A DNA stretch of 64,000 bases, taken from positions 310,001 through 374,000 of the forward strand of contig JALWTD010000018.1 of assembly GCA_027082925.1 (NCBI GenBank), written 5' to 3'. How positions within the stretch are numbered: position 1 is the stretch's first letter; each line of letters opens with the position of its first letter. The notes under the pieces are model-generated. The model saw nothing but the letters and a program-made list of their open reading frames with translations, was not told the DNA's origin and made no database searches. This stretch comes from Flavobacteriaceae bacterium (GTDB taxonomy: Bacteria > Bacteroidota > Bacteroidia > Flavobacteriales > Flavobacteriaceae). Shown here in pieces: positions 35,701-48,000 of this stretch. The position numbers and the translations under genes were made by a program.

Positions 35701-36743
35701 CTACTGCTAGATTTTTTAAATTTTTCAAGTTCTCGATGCATTATTTTAAACCATAAAGGAGGTATTAACGATAAAAGCATCATTCCGGGATAACCTGTAA
35801 TCATTTGAGGACTGTTAGGCATTGAATCTAAAATTTGATAATGTTTACTAGCTCTGTAATGGTGATCTGAATGGCGAGATAATTCAAATAAAAGAGTTCT
35901 TCCTACAACATGGTCAGAGTTCCATGAGTGATAAGGTTGAACTCTTTCATAATTTCCGTTTTCATTTTGTTTTCTTACCAATCCGTAGTGTTCTATGTAA
36001 TTAACGGTTTCTAACAAAATAATTCCTATTGCTGAAGCGATACCAAATAAAATAACCGTATTAAAATTAAACAAAGTATATATGGTAAAAAGCAATAAAA
36101 TTTGTAAAAAGGTATATACTAACATTCTATTGTATATAGAAATAAAAGGAACTTTTTTCTTTTTAAGTTTACGAGATTCTATTTGCCAAGCTTGTATATA
36201 ACTTCCAAATTGTGATCTAAACCAAAAGGCAAAAACAGTTTCTCCTTTTCTAGACGAGGCGGGATCTTTAGGTGTTGCTACATGATAATGGTGTCCGCTG
36301 TTGTGATAAGGAAGAAAATGCGTTTCTAATGAAGTTAACAATAAAATTTCTCCTAAAAGTTGCTCAAATCTATTACTTCTATGTCCTAGTTCATGACCGG
36401 CATTTATTCCAAAAATACCACATGAAATTCCGAATGCAATAACTCTTCCAACAAGATCTGAAGTAGTAAGGTTATCTTGAACAGACTCTAAAAATAAATA
36501 AAGTAAAAAAACTTGAATAGGTACCACAGCATAAAGAACAAAACTAAAATACTTGTCGTTTTTAGCTTTTTCTTTTTCCAATTCAGATAAGTTATAGCGG
36601 TTAGGTTTAAATAAGAGTTCAAATAGTGGAATAGCTACAAAGGTAAATAATAACGGAAGGTAGGTCCAAATACCATAGTTTGTAAGTGCAATGTAAATAG
36701 TTGCTGCTAAAACAAAAATATTGAGGTACTTTAATTTATGCAT
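35697..36743 (-). CDS. AlkB-like membrane di-iron hydroxylase/desaturase (alkane 1-monooxygenase family)
   Basis: 348 residues from ATG 36743; the frame is open 17 codons further back, but there it runs into the mdh terminator. Histidine boxes of the membrane fatty-acid desaturase/hydroxylase superfamily are present: HELGHR, HNSGHHYH, and SRHSDHHYRA, and a further LFELSRHSDHH context typical of AlkB. There are four to six hydrophobic helices. Alkane 1-monooxygenase is the usual annotation; many flavobacterial members have unproven substrates. The stop overlaps that of fhs by 4 nt. Confidence 0.82.
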   Translation of the reverse strand: MHKLKYLNIFVLAATIYIALTNYGIWTYLPLLFTFVAIPLFELLFKPNRYNLSELEKEKAKNDKYFSFVLYAVVPIQVFLLYLFLESVQDNLTTSDLVGRVIAFGISCGIFGINAGHELGHRSNRFEQLLGEILLLTSLETHFLPYHNSGHHYHVATPKDPASSRKGETVFAFWFRSQFGSYIQAWQIESRKLKKKKVPFISIYNRMLVYTFLQILLLFTIYTLFNFNTVILFGIASAIGIILLETVNYIEHYGLVRKQNENGNYERVQPYHSWNSDHVVGRTLLFELSRHSDHHYRASKHYQILDSMPNSPQMITGYPGMMLLSLIPPLWFKIMHRELEKFKKSSSS

Positions 36744-36781
36744 AGTTAGTAGTTTTAAAGTACTAAATGTACGTAAAATAG

Positions 36782-36818
36782 AAAAACTCCCCAAAATAGA
36801 TTTTTGAGGAGTTTTTTA
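36782..36818 (-). terminator. Terminator of mdh
   Basis: AAAAACTCC ... GGAGTTTTT, extended by an inner CAAAA/TTTTG pair after one mismatch. It follows the mdh stop on the minus strand and excludes the longer start of the AlkB-like gene. Confidence 0.8.
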
Positions 36819-36837
36819 TATGATTGGAAAAAAGTAT

Positions 36838-37761
36838 TTATTCTAACAATCCGTTTGTTTTTCTAACACCTTGTGCACTCTCTTGAATTTTTGCTTTTTC
36901 AGCGTCAGATAGTTCAATCTCAACAATTTTTTCAATACCGCCTTTTCCTAAAATACAAGGAACACCCATTGAAATATCATTTAAGCCATATTCTCCTTCT
37001 AAAAGTGCCGAACAAGGGAACATTTTTTTAGAATCTAATGCAATTGCTTTTACCATTTCAGATACAGCTGCTCCAGGTGCATACCAAGCGCTTGTTCCTA
37101 ATAATTTGGTTAAAGTAGCACCACCAACTTTGGTATCTTCAACTACTTGTTGCATTCTTTCTTCTGATAAAAATTTAGATACCGGAATACTGTTTCTAAC
37201 AGCTTTACTAATTAGAGGAACCATTCCTACATCGCTGTGACCTCCAATTACCATTCCGTTAATGTCTGAAGAAGGACATCCAATTGCTTCAGCCAATCTG
37301 TATTTAAATCGAGCGCTATCAAGAGCACCACCCATACCAATAATTCTATTTTTCGGAAGTCCGGTTGCCTTGTGAGTTAAATATGCCATAGTATCCATAG
37401 GATTACTAACAACAATTAGAATTACATTTGGAGAGTGTTCAATTAAACTGGTTGCAACAGACTTTACAATACCTGCATTAATACCAATTAATTCCTCTCG
37501 AGTCATTCCTGGTTTACGAGGAATACCACTTGTTATAACAGCTACATCACTTCCTGCTGTTTTAGAATAATCATTTGTAGTACCTGTAATTTTGGTATCA
37601 AATCCATTAAGTGAAGCTGTTTGCATTAAATCCATGGCTTTCCCTTCAGCATAGCCTTCTTTAATGTCTATTAGCACAACTTCTTCTGCGAAATTTTTAA
37701 TAGCAATGTACTCAGCACAACTTGCGCCAACAGCACCTGCTCCTACTACTGTTACTTTCAT
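36838..37761 (-). CDS. mdh: Malate dehydrogenase
   Basis: 307 residues, of the lactate-dehydrogenase-like MDH type. The N-terminal NAD-binding motif is VVGAGAVGAS; TSGIPRKPGMTREEL contains the substrate-loop arginine, VVSNPMDTMAY and DSARFKYRLAEAIG the Asp and Arg of the active site, and GGHSDVGMVPL the catalytic His. It oxidises malate to oxaloacetate in the TCA cycle. It has its own -7 element (37804-37797) and terminator. Confidence 0.96.
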   Translation of the reverse strand: MKVTVVGAGAVGASCAEYIAIKNFAEEVVLIDIKEGYAEGKAMDLMQTASLNGFDTKITGTTNDYSKTAGSDVAVITSGIPRKPGMTREELIGINAGIVKSVATSLIEHSPNVILIVVSNPMDTMAYLTHKATGLPKNRIIGMGGALDSARFKYRLAEAIGCPSSDINGMVIGGHSDVGMVPLISKAVRNSIPVSKFLSEERMQQVVEDTKVGGATLTKLLGTSAWYAPGAAVSEMVKAIALDSKKMFPCSALLEGEYGLNDISMGVPCILGKGGIEKIVEIELSDAEKAKIQESAQGVRKTNGLLE

Positions 37762-37796
37762 TTTACCGTGTTGTTTATTTAAAATAATATAATACT

Positions 37797-37804
37797 CAAA
37801 AGTA
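37797..37804 (-). promoter_or_regulatory. -7 element of mdh
   Basis: CAAAAGTA, minus-strand TACTTTTG, exact TAnnTTTG, 35 nt before the mdh ATG. Confidence 0.55.
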
Positions 37805-37840
37805 CAACATTTTAAAACAAATGATGTAATATTTATGACA

Positions 37841-37872
37841 AAAAACGGAATGCATAGCTATACATTCCGTTT
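37841..37872 (-). terminator. Terminator of the DUF6588 gene
   Basis: ACGGAATG / CATTCCGT with an inner tata/cata match; minus-strand product ends in five T. It lies 32 nt after the stop. Confidence 0.75.
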
Positions 37873-37903
37873 GTTTTATTTGAGTTGTTTTAATGTGTTT
37901 TAT

Positions 37904-38917
37904 TTATCTAAAACTAAATGCAAAGCCGGCAGAAAGAGTATTGTATTTTTTAATGGTGTAATCTCCGTATATTTTAAAGAAACCTAAATTAAATCTAGCT
38001 CCTATTGAGGTAGTAAAGCTACTAGTGTCGTAGTCTAGACTAATAGGATCTGTAACAGATTCTGTAACAGTTGTGTTTGAACCGGCTAGCGTATATTGAA
38101 GTTCGTATGTTCCTTTTAGCTTTAATGTTGAGGTTCCCGCATCAAATCCTATAGCTGAATAGACTGATACAATTGGAAAATCTAGCGAAGCAATTGCCTG
38201 CACTGTATATGTGTTAAAGGTGAATAACGCTTCTTGATTTGTACCTGTAAGGCCGGAATTTTGAATGTTATAGGTAGCATCCATTGTCGTGAAACCACCA
38301 AATAGAGCAATGTTTAAGGGTAATTTATCTAGCGGACCAAAATACTGCATTAAATTATGTTTTATACCAATACCTATAAGGTTACTTTCGGTATCATTTG
38401 TTTTTACTTTTGGAAGAAATCGAACGCTAATATCGGTGCTAAAGGGTAATCCTACGCTAGCTTGTAGCATTGCAGAAGGTACAGAGTTTAGCGTAATGTC
38501 ATCTCCAATACCGTCAGGTAAAGTAAACGAAGCAACTTTGTAATCGTTTGCTTCAGGAATTCTAATTCCGATAACACTACTGTTGTTAGAGCCCATAACG
38601 GTGTTCATAGTACTACTTCCGCTTTCTAAAGTAAGGTACTGATAATCGGCTTCATTAAACACAAAGGTTTGTGACGAAGAAGGAACAATTGCTAAGTTTA
38701 CATTAAAAGTAACATCAAAGCCGGCTTTTTTATGAGTTTTCGCTGTGTGAAACCAACCGTTATTTAAACTGTAAACCATACCTTCCATAATTGGAGACAT
38801 GTAGTTTTTCATTAATAAGTTAGCGTCGCTATTAGCAAGTATTAATAAGTCTAAATCTTGTGATTTTGCAGAAAAACTAAGTAGGGATATTAAAAAAATA
38901 AGGGTTGCTTTTTTCAT
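37904..38917 (-). CDS. DUF6588-type outer-membrane beta-barrel protein
   Basis: 337 residues with a Sec signal peptide ending near AKSQ. The body alternates hydrophobic and polar residues and ends in a strand with terminal Phe (FAFSFR), as in outer-membrane barrels. The N-terminal mature part (LMKNYMSPIMEGMVYSLNNGW) matches my memory of the DUF6588 family of Bacteroidota. Function unknown. Promoter -7 element at 38947-38940 and own terminator, so it is a single-gene unit. Confidence 0.72.
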   Translation of the reverse strand: MKKATLIFLISLLSFSAKSQDLDLLILANSDANLLMKNYMSPIMEGMVYSLNNGWFHTAKTHKKAGFDVTFNVNLAIVPSSSQTFVFNEADYQYLTLESGSSTMNTVMGSNNSSVIGIRIPEANDYKVASFTLPDGIGDDITLNSVPSAMLQASVGLPFSTDISVRFLPKVKTNDTESNLIGIGIKHNLMQYFGPLDKLPLNIALFGGFTTMDATYNIQNSGLTGTNQEALFTFNTYTVQAIASLDFPIVSVYSAIGFDAGTSTLKLKGTYELQYTLAGSNTTVTESVTDPISLDYDTSSFTTSIGARFNLGFFKIYGDYTIKKYNTLSAGFAFSFR

Positions 38918-38939
38918 GATTAGGGGTTTAAATTCTATA

Positions 38940-38947
38940 CAAATATA
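38940..38947 (-). promoter_or_regulatory. -7 element of the DUF6588 gene
   Basis: CAAATATA, minus-strand TATATTTG, exact TAnnTTTG, 22 nt before the ATG. Confidence 0.55.
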
Positions 38948-38968
38948 TAAATTTATGATTGCAGAAAA

Positions 38969-38996
38969 AAAAGACTACTTGAAAAAGTAGTCTTTT
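38969..38996 (-). terminator. Terminator of gyrB
   Basis: AAAAGACTACTT, loop GAAA, AAGTAGTCTTTT. The minus-strand transcript ends in eight T. Confidence 0.9.
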
Positions 38997-39023
38997 AAAT
39001 TTAAATTTTTGAATTAAAATGCT

Positions 39024-40970
<1,947 letters not shown>

Positions 40971-41008
40971 TTAAAATATGTATTTTTTTACGTGAATTCT
41001 ATAACATA

Positions 41009-41016
41009 CAAATATA
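41009..41016 (-). promoter_or_regulatory. -7 element of gyrB
   Basis: CAAATATA, minus-strand TATATTTG, exact TAnnTTTG, 41 nt before the gyrB ATG. Confidence 0.6.
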
Positions 41017-41156
41017 ATAAATCACTATATTTATCAACGTTTTTTTAGGTGTTGATTGCTGTAAGTTATTAACAATTTTTTGATAAGTTTTAGGTGTTTT
41101 AGTCGTCGTTTATAAAAAATATACAGAAAGGGTTAAGGAATGTTTATTTTTAATAT

Positions 41157-41164
41157 TATTTTTG
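41157..41164 (+). promoter_or_regulatory. -7 element of guaA with leaderless geometry
   Basis: TATTTTTG ends 3 nt before the ATG at 41168. With the usual distance between -7 element and start point, transcription would begin at the start codon. The same layout is seen before ygiQ. Confidence 0.5.
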
Positions 41165-41167
41165 CGG

Positions 41168-42700
41168 ATGCAACACAAAGTACTTATTTTAGATTTCGGT
41201 TCACAATACACTCAGTTAATAGCTAGAAGGGTTAGAGAACTCAATATTTATTGTGAAATATTTCCGTTTAACAGTAAAAATTTTAATGTAGAGAATTACA
41301 AAGCGGTGATTCTCTCCGGAAGTCCTTTTTCGGTAAGGTCAAAAGAAGCACCACAGCCAGATTTGTCAAAAATAAAAGGGAAAATTCCTTTGCTTGGAGT
41401 TTGTTTTGGTGCGCAGTTTTTAGCACATAATTACGGTGGTAGAGTGGCAGCTTCAAATACACGTGAATACGGAAGAGCAAATTTGTCTTTTGTAAAAAGT
41501 GGAGAGTTATTTTTTGAAGGTGTTTCTGAAGCTAGTCAAGTATGGATGAGCCATAGCGATACCATTGTGCAATTGCCAGATAATTTTGAATTAATAGCCA
41601 GCACACACGATGTTAAAAATGCCGCTTTTAAGATTAAAGATGAAACTACATTTGGAATTCAATTTCACCCAGAAGTTTATCATTCAACAGATGGTTTAAA
41701 AATTCTAGAAAATTTTTTAGTTAAAATAGCTAATCTTGAACAAACTTGGACACCAGACTCTTTTGTAGATGCAACGGTTAAAAAACTAAAATCTAAATTA
41801 GGAAACGATAAAGTTGTGTTGGGGCTTTCAGGAGGTGTAGACTCAACCGTTGCGGCAACACTCCTTAGCAAAGCCATTGGAGATAACTTGTATTGCATAT
41901 TTGTGAACAATGGATTGTTGCGTAAAAATGAATTTAAAAATGTGCTAGATCAGTACAAAGGTATGGGGCTAAACGTGAAAGGAGTAAATGCTTCGGCACG
42001 TTTTTTGAAAGAGCTTGAAGGTGCTGCAGATCCAGAACAAAAACGAAAAATAATAGGAAGGGTTTTTATTGAAGTTTTTGATGATGAAGCGCATTTAATT
42101 AGCGATGTAAAATGGTTGGCACAAGGAACAATTTATCCCGATGTAATAGAATCTGTTTCTGCAACCGGAGGTCCGTCGGCAACTATAAAATCTCATCATA
42201 ACGTTGGAGGTTTACCAGATTTTATGAAATTAAAAATAGTAGAACCTTTAAAAATGTTGTTTAAAGATGAGGTTAGAAGAGTAGGAGCTTCATTGGGGAT
42301 AGATGCTGAGTTACTAGGAAGGCATCCTTTTCCGGGACCGGGATTGGCAATACGAATACTTGGAGATATTACTGCTGAAAAAGTTAGTATATTGCAAGAG
42401 GTAGACGCTATTTTTATCAATGGTTTAAAAGAGTGGGATTTGTATAAAAAAGTATGGCAGGCAGGAGCAATACTGCTTCCAGTAAATTCAGTAGGAGTAA
42501 TGGGAGATGAACGAACTTACGAAAAAGTAGTAGCTCTTAGAGCTGTAGAATCTACTGATGGGATGACTGCCGATTGGGTAAATTTACCATATGCTTTTTT
42601 ACAAAAAATATCGAACAAAATAATAAATGATGTAAAAGGCGTTAATAGAGTAGTATACGATATTAGCTCTAAACCACCGGCAACTATAGAGTGGGAATAA
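41168..42700 (+). CDS. guaA: GMP synthase (glutamine-hydrolysing)
   Basis: 510 residues from ATG 41168; an in-frame TTG two codons earlier is inside the -7 element and is not a likely start. Class I glutamine amidotransferase domain: [15 protein letters not shown] (nucleophile Cys79) and [12 protein letters not shown] (His). ATP-pyrophosphatase domain: [17 protein letters not shown]-terminal dimer domain ends KPPATIEWE, the highly conserved GuaA ending. It converts XMP to GMP. The next gene follows after 19 nt. Confidence 0.96.
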   Translation: MQHKVLILDFGSQYTQLIARRVRELNIYCEIFPFNSKNFNVENYKAVILSGSPFSVRSKEAPQPDLSKIKGKIPLLGVCFGAQFLAHNYGGRVAASNTREYGRANLSFVKSGELFFEGVSEASQVWMSHSDTIVQLPDNFELIASTHDVKNAAFKIKDETTFGIQFHPEVYHSTDGLKILENFLVKIANLEQTWTPDSFVDATVKKLKSKLGNDKVVLGLSGGVDSTVAATLLSKAIGDNLYCIFVNNGLLRKNEFKNVLDQYKGMGLNVKGVNASARFLKELEGAADPEQKRKIIGRVFIEVFDDEAHLISDVKWLAQGTIYPDVIESVSATGGPSATIKSHHNVGGLPDFMKLKIVEPLKMLFKDEVRRVGASLGIDAELLGRHPFPGPGLAIRILGDITAEKVSILQEVDAIFINGLKEWDLYKKVWQAGAILLPVNSVGVMGDERTYEKVVALRAVESTDGMTADWVNLPYAFLQKISNKIINDVKGVNRVVYDISSKPPATIEWE

Positions 42701-42719
42701 ATTATTAAAAAATTTATGA

Positions 42720-44432
42720 ATGAAAAAAATTAAAATTCTAATAGTATTCCTTTTTTTAACATCTGCTATTGCTATTGCTCAGCAAAAAAAGTATGTTTCA
42801 TATACGGTTAAAAAAGGTGAAACTATAAAAAGCATTGCAAGAGAACACCATTTATCTACCCGAGATTTACTGCGTTTAAATCCAGATGTGGGAAGAAAAC
42901 CCAAACCAAATACCGTAATAATAGTTCCTAATAAAAATTATGGAAAAAAAGAAATTGTTAAAGCTGTTGATACATTAAAATACCATGTAGTTCAGCCTAA
43001 AGAAACGCTGTTTGGCATTTCTAAAAAATACGGGATTACAATTGAAGCACTTAAAAATGCAAATGCGTTATTAGAAAATGGACTTAAAATTGGAATGAAA
43101 TTGGTAATTCCCAACGCTATTCCCACTCAGCAAAAAGACAGTATAGCTTATGTAATGCACACCGTAGTTAAAGGCGATACCTTATTCAATTTAACAAAGC
43201 GATACGATGTACATATAGCAGATTTATTACAGCTAAACCCCGAATTAAAACACGGCTTAAAACTAGGGATGGTATTAAAAATAAAAATGAAGCCTGTTGA
43301 AATAGATGAAGAAATTATAGAAGGTGCATTTGCGTTTCAAGAAAAATTAGATTTAGAGAAGGAGATAAAAGTTGTTTTAATGCTTCCTTACAAGATAGAT
43401 AATTTTGTAGAAGATTCGGTTAGGGTTAAAAGCTTTAAAAAGAGTAAATCACTGCTAAATATAGTTACCGATTTTCATATGGGTGCTCAAATGGCAATCG
43501 ATTCATTAAGAAAAAAAGGCGTGCAAATAAATGTACAATTTTTTGATACTGAAAACTCAAAATACAAATTGCAGTATATTTTAAATTCTGCTAATTTTGA
43601 GGATGTAGATGTAGTGATTGGACCTTTGTTTTTTGATAAGGCTCATTTTGTGTCAACACACTTAAAAGCACCAGTATTAGCACCTATTTTTTCAAAAAAA
43701 CAACCCACTCTTTTTGCAGAAAATTTAATAAAATCTTCACCTAACCCAGACGTATATATTAATAAGTTATTGACTTATATGAAGCGTACTTATAACAAAG
43801 AAAATATACTTATAATAAACGATGGGAAAGAAGAATCTCAACATAAACTGTGGAAAATAGTAAATAAAATAAAAGCTTTTGACTCCATACAAAACATTAC
43901 TGTTATTAAGCCAGAAGAAGGTTTTATAGACAACGAAAAAATAGTAGAATCGTTAAAAGAAGATTCAGATAACTGGGTATTGTTAGTGAGTGATGAGGTA
44001 GTAACAACCTCTGCTGCGGTAAATAATTTAAAAACGTTTATAGAAGGTTTTAACATTACACTTTTTTCTTTGAACAAAGGGAAAAATTTTGACAAAATAG
44101 ACAATACTTTCCTTGGAAAGTTGCATTTTATTTTCCCTACAACCGATAACTTAGATACAAACAATCCTGATACAGCTGTTTTTTATAAAAAATTTAAAGA
44201 AAACAATTACGCTTTACCTACAAAATATGCCATTAGAGGCTTTGATGTTACCTACGATGCAATTGTTAGAATAGCCACACTTGGAAATTTATATGATGGT
44301 TTGCTAGCCGGAAGTTCTAAGAGAATTTCGTCGCTGTTTAATTACGCGCAGCAATTAAATGGATATATAGAAAATGTAGGAGTACAACTAATACAATATA
44401 GTGAAGATTTAACACCTGTTATTTTAGAATAA
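42720..44432 (+). CDS. Secreted protein with three LysM domains and a periplasmic-binding-like domain
   Basis: 570 residues. Signal peptide (cut after IAIAQ), three LysM domains (about 28-70, 86-131 and 144-190: SYTVKKGETIKSIAREH, VVQPKETLFGISKKYGI, VVKGDTLFNLTKRYDV), then a type I periplasmic-binding-protein-like domain (about 215-570; FHMGAQMAIDSLRKKG, DVVIGPLFFDKAH, KYAIRGFDVTYDAIVR). It should anchor to peptidoglycan and may bind a small ligand or a protein partner. This LysM-plus-receptor architecture is common in Bacteroidota but uncharacterised. Probably transcribed with guaA. Confidence 0.83.
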   Translation: MKKIKILIVFLFLTSAIAIAQQKKYVSYTVKKGETIKSIAREHHLSTRDLLRLNPDVGRKPKPNTVIIVPNKNYGKKEIVKAVDTLKYHVVQPKETLFGISKKYGITIEALKNANALLENGLKIGMKLVIPNAIPTQQKDSIAYVMHTVVKGDTLFNLTKRYDVHIADLLQLNPELKHGLKLGMVLKIKMKPVEIDEEIIEGAFAFQEKLDLEKEIKVVLMLPYKIDNFVEDSVRVKSFKKSKSLLNIVTDFHMGAQMAIDSLRKKGVQINVQFFDTENSKYKLQYILNSANFEDVDVVIGPLFFDKAHFVSTHLKAPVLAPIFSKKQPTLFAENLIKSSPNPDVYINKLLTYMKRTYNKENILIINDGKEESQHKLWKIVNKIKAFDSIQNITVIKPEEGFIDNEKIVESLKEDSDNWVLLVSDEVVTTSAAVNNLKTFIEGFNITLFSLNKGKNFDKIDNTFLGKLHFIFPTTDNLDTNNPDTAVFYKKFKENNYALPTKYAIRGFDVTYDAIVRIATLGNLYDGLLAGSSKRISSLFNYAQQLNGYIENVGVQLIQYSEDLTPVILE

Positions 44433-44444
44433 CTAAAAATAGAG

Positions 44445-44483
44445 TCACAAAAAAAGCACAATATCATATTGTGCTTTTTTGTG
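44445..44483. terminator. Bidirectional terminator
   Basis: Long stem TCACAAAAAAAGCACAAT ... ATTGTGCTTTTTTGTGA with internal A and T runs, between convergent genes; usable from both sides. Confidence 0.85.
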
Positions 44484-44498
44484 AAATCAAATGAGTGA

Positions 44499-45014
44499 TT
44501 ATATTTTTTTCATTTGTTGTTTTAGCATTTTAATCTGTTCGGCTAATACATTTTGAGTGTCTAATTTTTTAGCTTCATTTATAAGTGTAGTCGCTTCTCT
44601 TTTACGTCTTTTAGTCATTGCAATTCCAGCTAACTGCAATTTAGCCATAGCAGTATCATGTTTCATACTAAGACCAAGTTTAAGCGCTTTTTTAAAATAT
44701 TTCTCAGCTTGAGTAATATTTGTTTGAGAAACTAAAATACCGTGTAAAAAATTGTAATAACCTTCTTGTTTTTGAACAAGTGACTTACTAGGATTTTTAA
44801 TGTATGATAACCATTTACTAGCTCCTGCAAAATTTTGTTTTCTCAATTGAAGAAAAGCCAATAAAATAAATTCATTTTTAAAATACAGCAACACAAAAAT
44901 ACCTGCTAAAAATAGTAATGAGATACCATTCATAATACTTCCGTCAATAAACTGAGATACAGCCCAAACAGAAATTCCGGTGGCAATTACTAATTTAATA
45001 TACTTATTATACAT
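44499..45014 (-). CDS. Small membrane protein with TPR-like tail (DUF2892-type)
   Basis: 171 residues from ATG 45014. The frame is open 16 codons further upstream, but a -7 element (45048-45041) lies in that part. Two hydrophobic helices near the N-terminus (about 5-22 and 27-45) are followed by a helical soluble tail with TPR-like repeats (AEKYFKKALKLGL, AMAKLQLAGIAMTKRRKREATTLINEAKKL). Function unknown. It lies directly behind ccsBA but has its own -7 element. Confidence 0.7.
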   Translation of the reverse strand: MYNKYIKLVIATGISVWAVSQFIDGSIMNGISLLFLAGIFVLLYFKNEFILLAFLQLRKQNFAGASKWLSYIKNPSKSLVQKQEGYYNFLHGILVSQTNITQAEKYFKKALKLGLSMKHDTAMAKLQLAGIAMTKRRKREATTLINEAKKLDTQNVLAEQIKMLKQQMKKI

Positions 45015-45040
45015 TTTTCTAACTATTTTATAAACTGATG

Positions 45041-45048
45041 CAAAGTTA
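45041..45048 (-). promoter_or_regulatory. -7 element of the TPR-like membrane protein gene
   Basis: CAAAGTTA, minus-strand TAACTTTG, exact TAnnTTTG, 26 nt before the chosen ATG. Confidence 0.55.
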
Positions 45049-45068
45049 CATTTTTGCTTCAATTTAGG

Positions 45069-48000
45069 TTATTTTTTATAGTATTTTTTAAATTTCATAT
45101 AGGCCAATAAACCTATAATAGAAATTGTTCCAAATGAATAGTAAACAAACGATGGTGTAATTGCTTTATCTCCACTAGCATATGAGTGTAACCCAGAAAG
45201 GTAAAAGTTAACTCCAAAATAAGTCATTAGTATTGAAGCAAATGCTATTACAGAGAAAAAGTTGAAAGAAAAACGACCTCTTAACCCCGGAACCAAGCGT
45301 AAATGAAGCACAAAGGCATAAATCATAATGCTTATTAAGGCCCAAGTTTCTTTTGGATCCCAACCCCAATAACGCCCCCAACTTTCGTTAGCCCATTGTC
45401 CGCCTAAAAAGTTTCCAATAGTAATTAAAACAAGACCAACAGTTAACGACATTTCATTTATAATGGTTAACTCTTTTATAATTTCTCCAATTTTCTTTTT
45501 GTTTTTTTCTGAAGTTAAAATCATAAGAATTAATGAAATTAAACCTAAAATCATTCCCAAAGCAAAAGGACCGTAGCTGGCCACAATAATTGCTACGTGA
45601 ATCATAAGCCAGTACGAGTTTAGTACAGGCTGTAAGTTTGCAATTTCAGGATCCATCCAATTCCAGTGAGCTACCATAAGAATAAAGGCTGTTAAAAAGG
45701 CGGTAGCCGCAATGGTCATAAAAGATTTTCGTCCAAAAATAAGTCCAAACAGCATTGTTGCCCAGCCAACATAAATCATAGATTCATAAGCATTACTCCA
45801 AGGTGCATGTCCACTAATAATCCATCGTGCTATTAATCCGGAAGTATGCATTAAAAATAAAATAATGATAATTCCAATACTTAATTTAATAAGACGATTA
45901 ATGAGTTTACTATTTTTAAATATTTGAAGAATTACCAATAAAAACATAAAAGTTCCTATGTATAAATAATAGCTGAATAGCTTTTTAAATACATCGTACT
46001 TATTATATGCAATTTCTAATTTTAACTTACGCTCTGACGGATATATGGCACTACCATATTTTTTTTGAAAAGACAAAATGCCGTTAAGAATTTCATCGGC
46101 TTTTGAGTAATCTTTTGTTTGATTTGCTTGTGAAAGCGTAAACAGATATGTAGGTAGTAATTGACGAACAAACACAGAGTCTTGTCCTTTAAAATTAGCA
46201 CTTTCAAGCTTGTTTTGTGACACCCAAGTATTGTTTGGGTCGTTTGGTATCGGGAATATTTTAAGAATACTTCCAGTAATGGCAGAGTATAATAAATTTA
46301 CTCTTCTATCAACGTTTATAATGTCTTTTTCAAACTTATTTTTGATTTTACTTTTTTGAGCTTCTCGCTGCAATTTGGCAATTTTATAAAATCCTTTTTC
46401 ATCAAAAAAGTCAGCAAGTGTTGCATATTTTTGAGTATGAGGAATATTAATAATGTCTCTTAGTTTTGTATCACCTCTTTCAATATAAATAATAGGAACT
46501 TGTAGCCAAAGTTTTGGGTTTTCTTGCATAGATAAAAATACTTGTGCAGCATTCATATCTCTATAAGTATCTTGCTTGCTAACTTTACGTAGTAATTGCG
46601 AGGCGTATGTATGAACTGGCTTCATTCTACCTCCTGCATCTTGAATTACAAGATGACTAAATTTTTCGGCATGAACAGGACTTACTTTTGTAGTTGCAAG
46701 AGTAGAATCAATTTCTTTATTTGATAATTTGTGGATGCCTTGTGAAAAAGAAAGCGTTGTAATAAACAAGATGATAATACTGGTAATGGTATTTTTTTTA
46801 GCTCTTATTTTTTGTAAACTTTTTCTTAAAAAGTCGAATCGGGTATTTTTCATAAATAAAATTAGCAATAGCCCCAGATAAAGAAGAGTATATCCTATAT
46901 ACGTAATAGTAGTTCCCCAAAAATCGTGATTTACAGATAAGTGGGTTTCTTCGTATTCAGATGTTATATTGTAACTAGATTGAAAGAATTTATAACCTTT
47001 ATAATCTAGTATATGGTTCATGTAAATTCTGTAATCAAATGTTTCTTCAGGAGAAATAACGGTAATTTCGCTGGCAAAAGACATGGCACTTTCTGATCCA
47101 GGATATTTGTCAAGTTGAAAGTCGTTTAATTTTATACTAAAAGGCAATTTCAATTCTTTTGCACCATAACTCATCCTAAAATTTAAATCGCCAACAGAAA
47201 ATTGGGTAGGCGGTTTAATTTTAAATTTACCCCCTTTTAGTTTAATGTGTTTTGTTTTGTTTCCTACAGTTACATCAAACTCTAACTGAGCCAATGCACT
47301 TTTGTTTTTGGTTTTTTCGCCACTTATTGTTTTAGGGAATCCTTTTATAGGGTTCGAAGGTACAACAAACTGGAGTCCGGCTAATGAATGTACAGCCAAA
47401 ATAGAAAAGTTTTGTATAGAATCAGTAGCAATAGTACCGCTAAATTTATCGGCCATTCTAAAAAATGTACCGTCAACAGCAGACTTTATTTTTAAGCTAT
47501 CGTTGTGAAAAGTAATGTTTATGGTGTTTTTAACTTTTGAGTTAAAGCCAACAGACACACCGTTAATATATTTAGTATCACCTTCTTTAATATAATAATC
47601 TTGGCGTCCACCTCTACTAGATTCAACAAATTTTAAATAGGTGTCTCCATTTTCATTATTTTCAAAAACATCTTTCGCGTTATAAATATAATCAGTTAAC
47701 TTAATAGTAACAGGCGTACCTCTAAAATTAGTATTGTAGGTGTAATGGTTGTTTCCAATGGAAGAAAATAGCACTTTGTGGTATACGGGTACTTGTTGTT
47801 CTTTCCCGTTATCTATAATAATACTAATGTAGTTTGCTTCAGAAAGAAAAGTATCACTTACAGCACCTTCTTTGATAGGCATAATTCCTTCAAAACTTAT
47901 ATATCTAGTAATACCGGCTCCTACAAGAATTAAGAAAAAGGATAAGTGAAATACAAGAACCACTAATTTTTCTTTTCGAAGTAGTTTATATCTAAAAATA

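Noticed and set aside
36744-36794. Longer N-terminus of the AlkB-like protein
   Set aside because: It overlaps the mdh terminator stem; ATG 36743 starts directly before the first helix.
42720-44432. True amino-acid ABC transporter binding protein
   Set aside because: Three LysM domains and the absence of any transporter genes nearby argue against a transport role.
45015-45062. Longer N-terminus of the TPR-like membrane protein
   Set aside because: A consensus -7 element (45041-45048) lies within it, so the transcript probably starts downstream.
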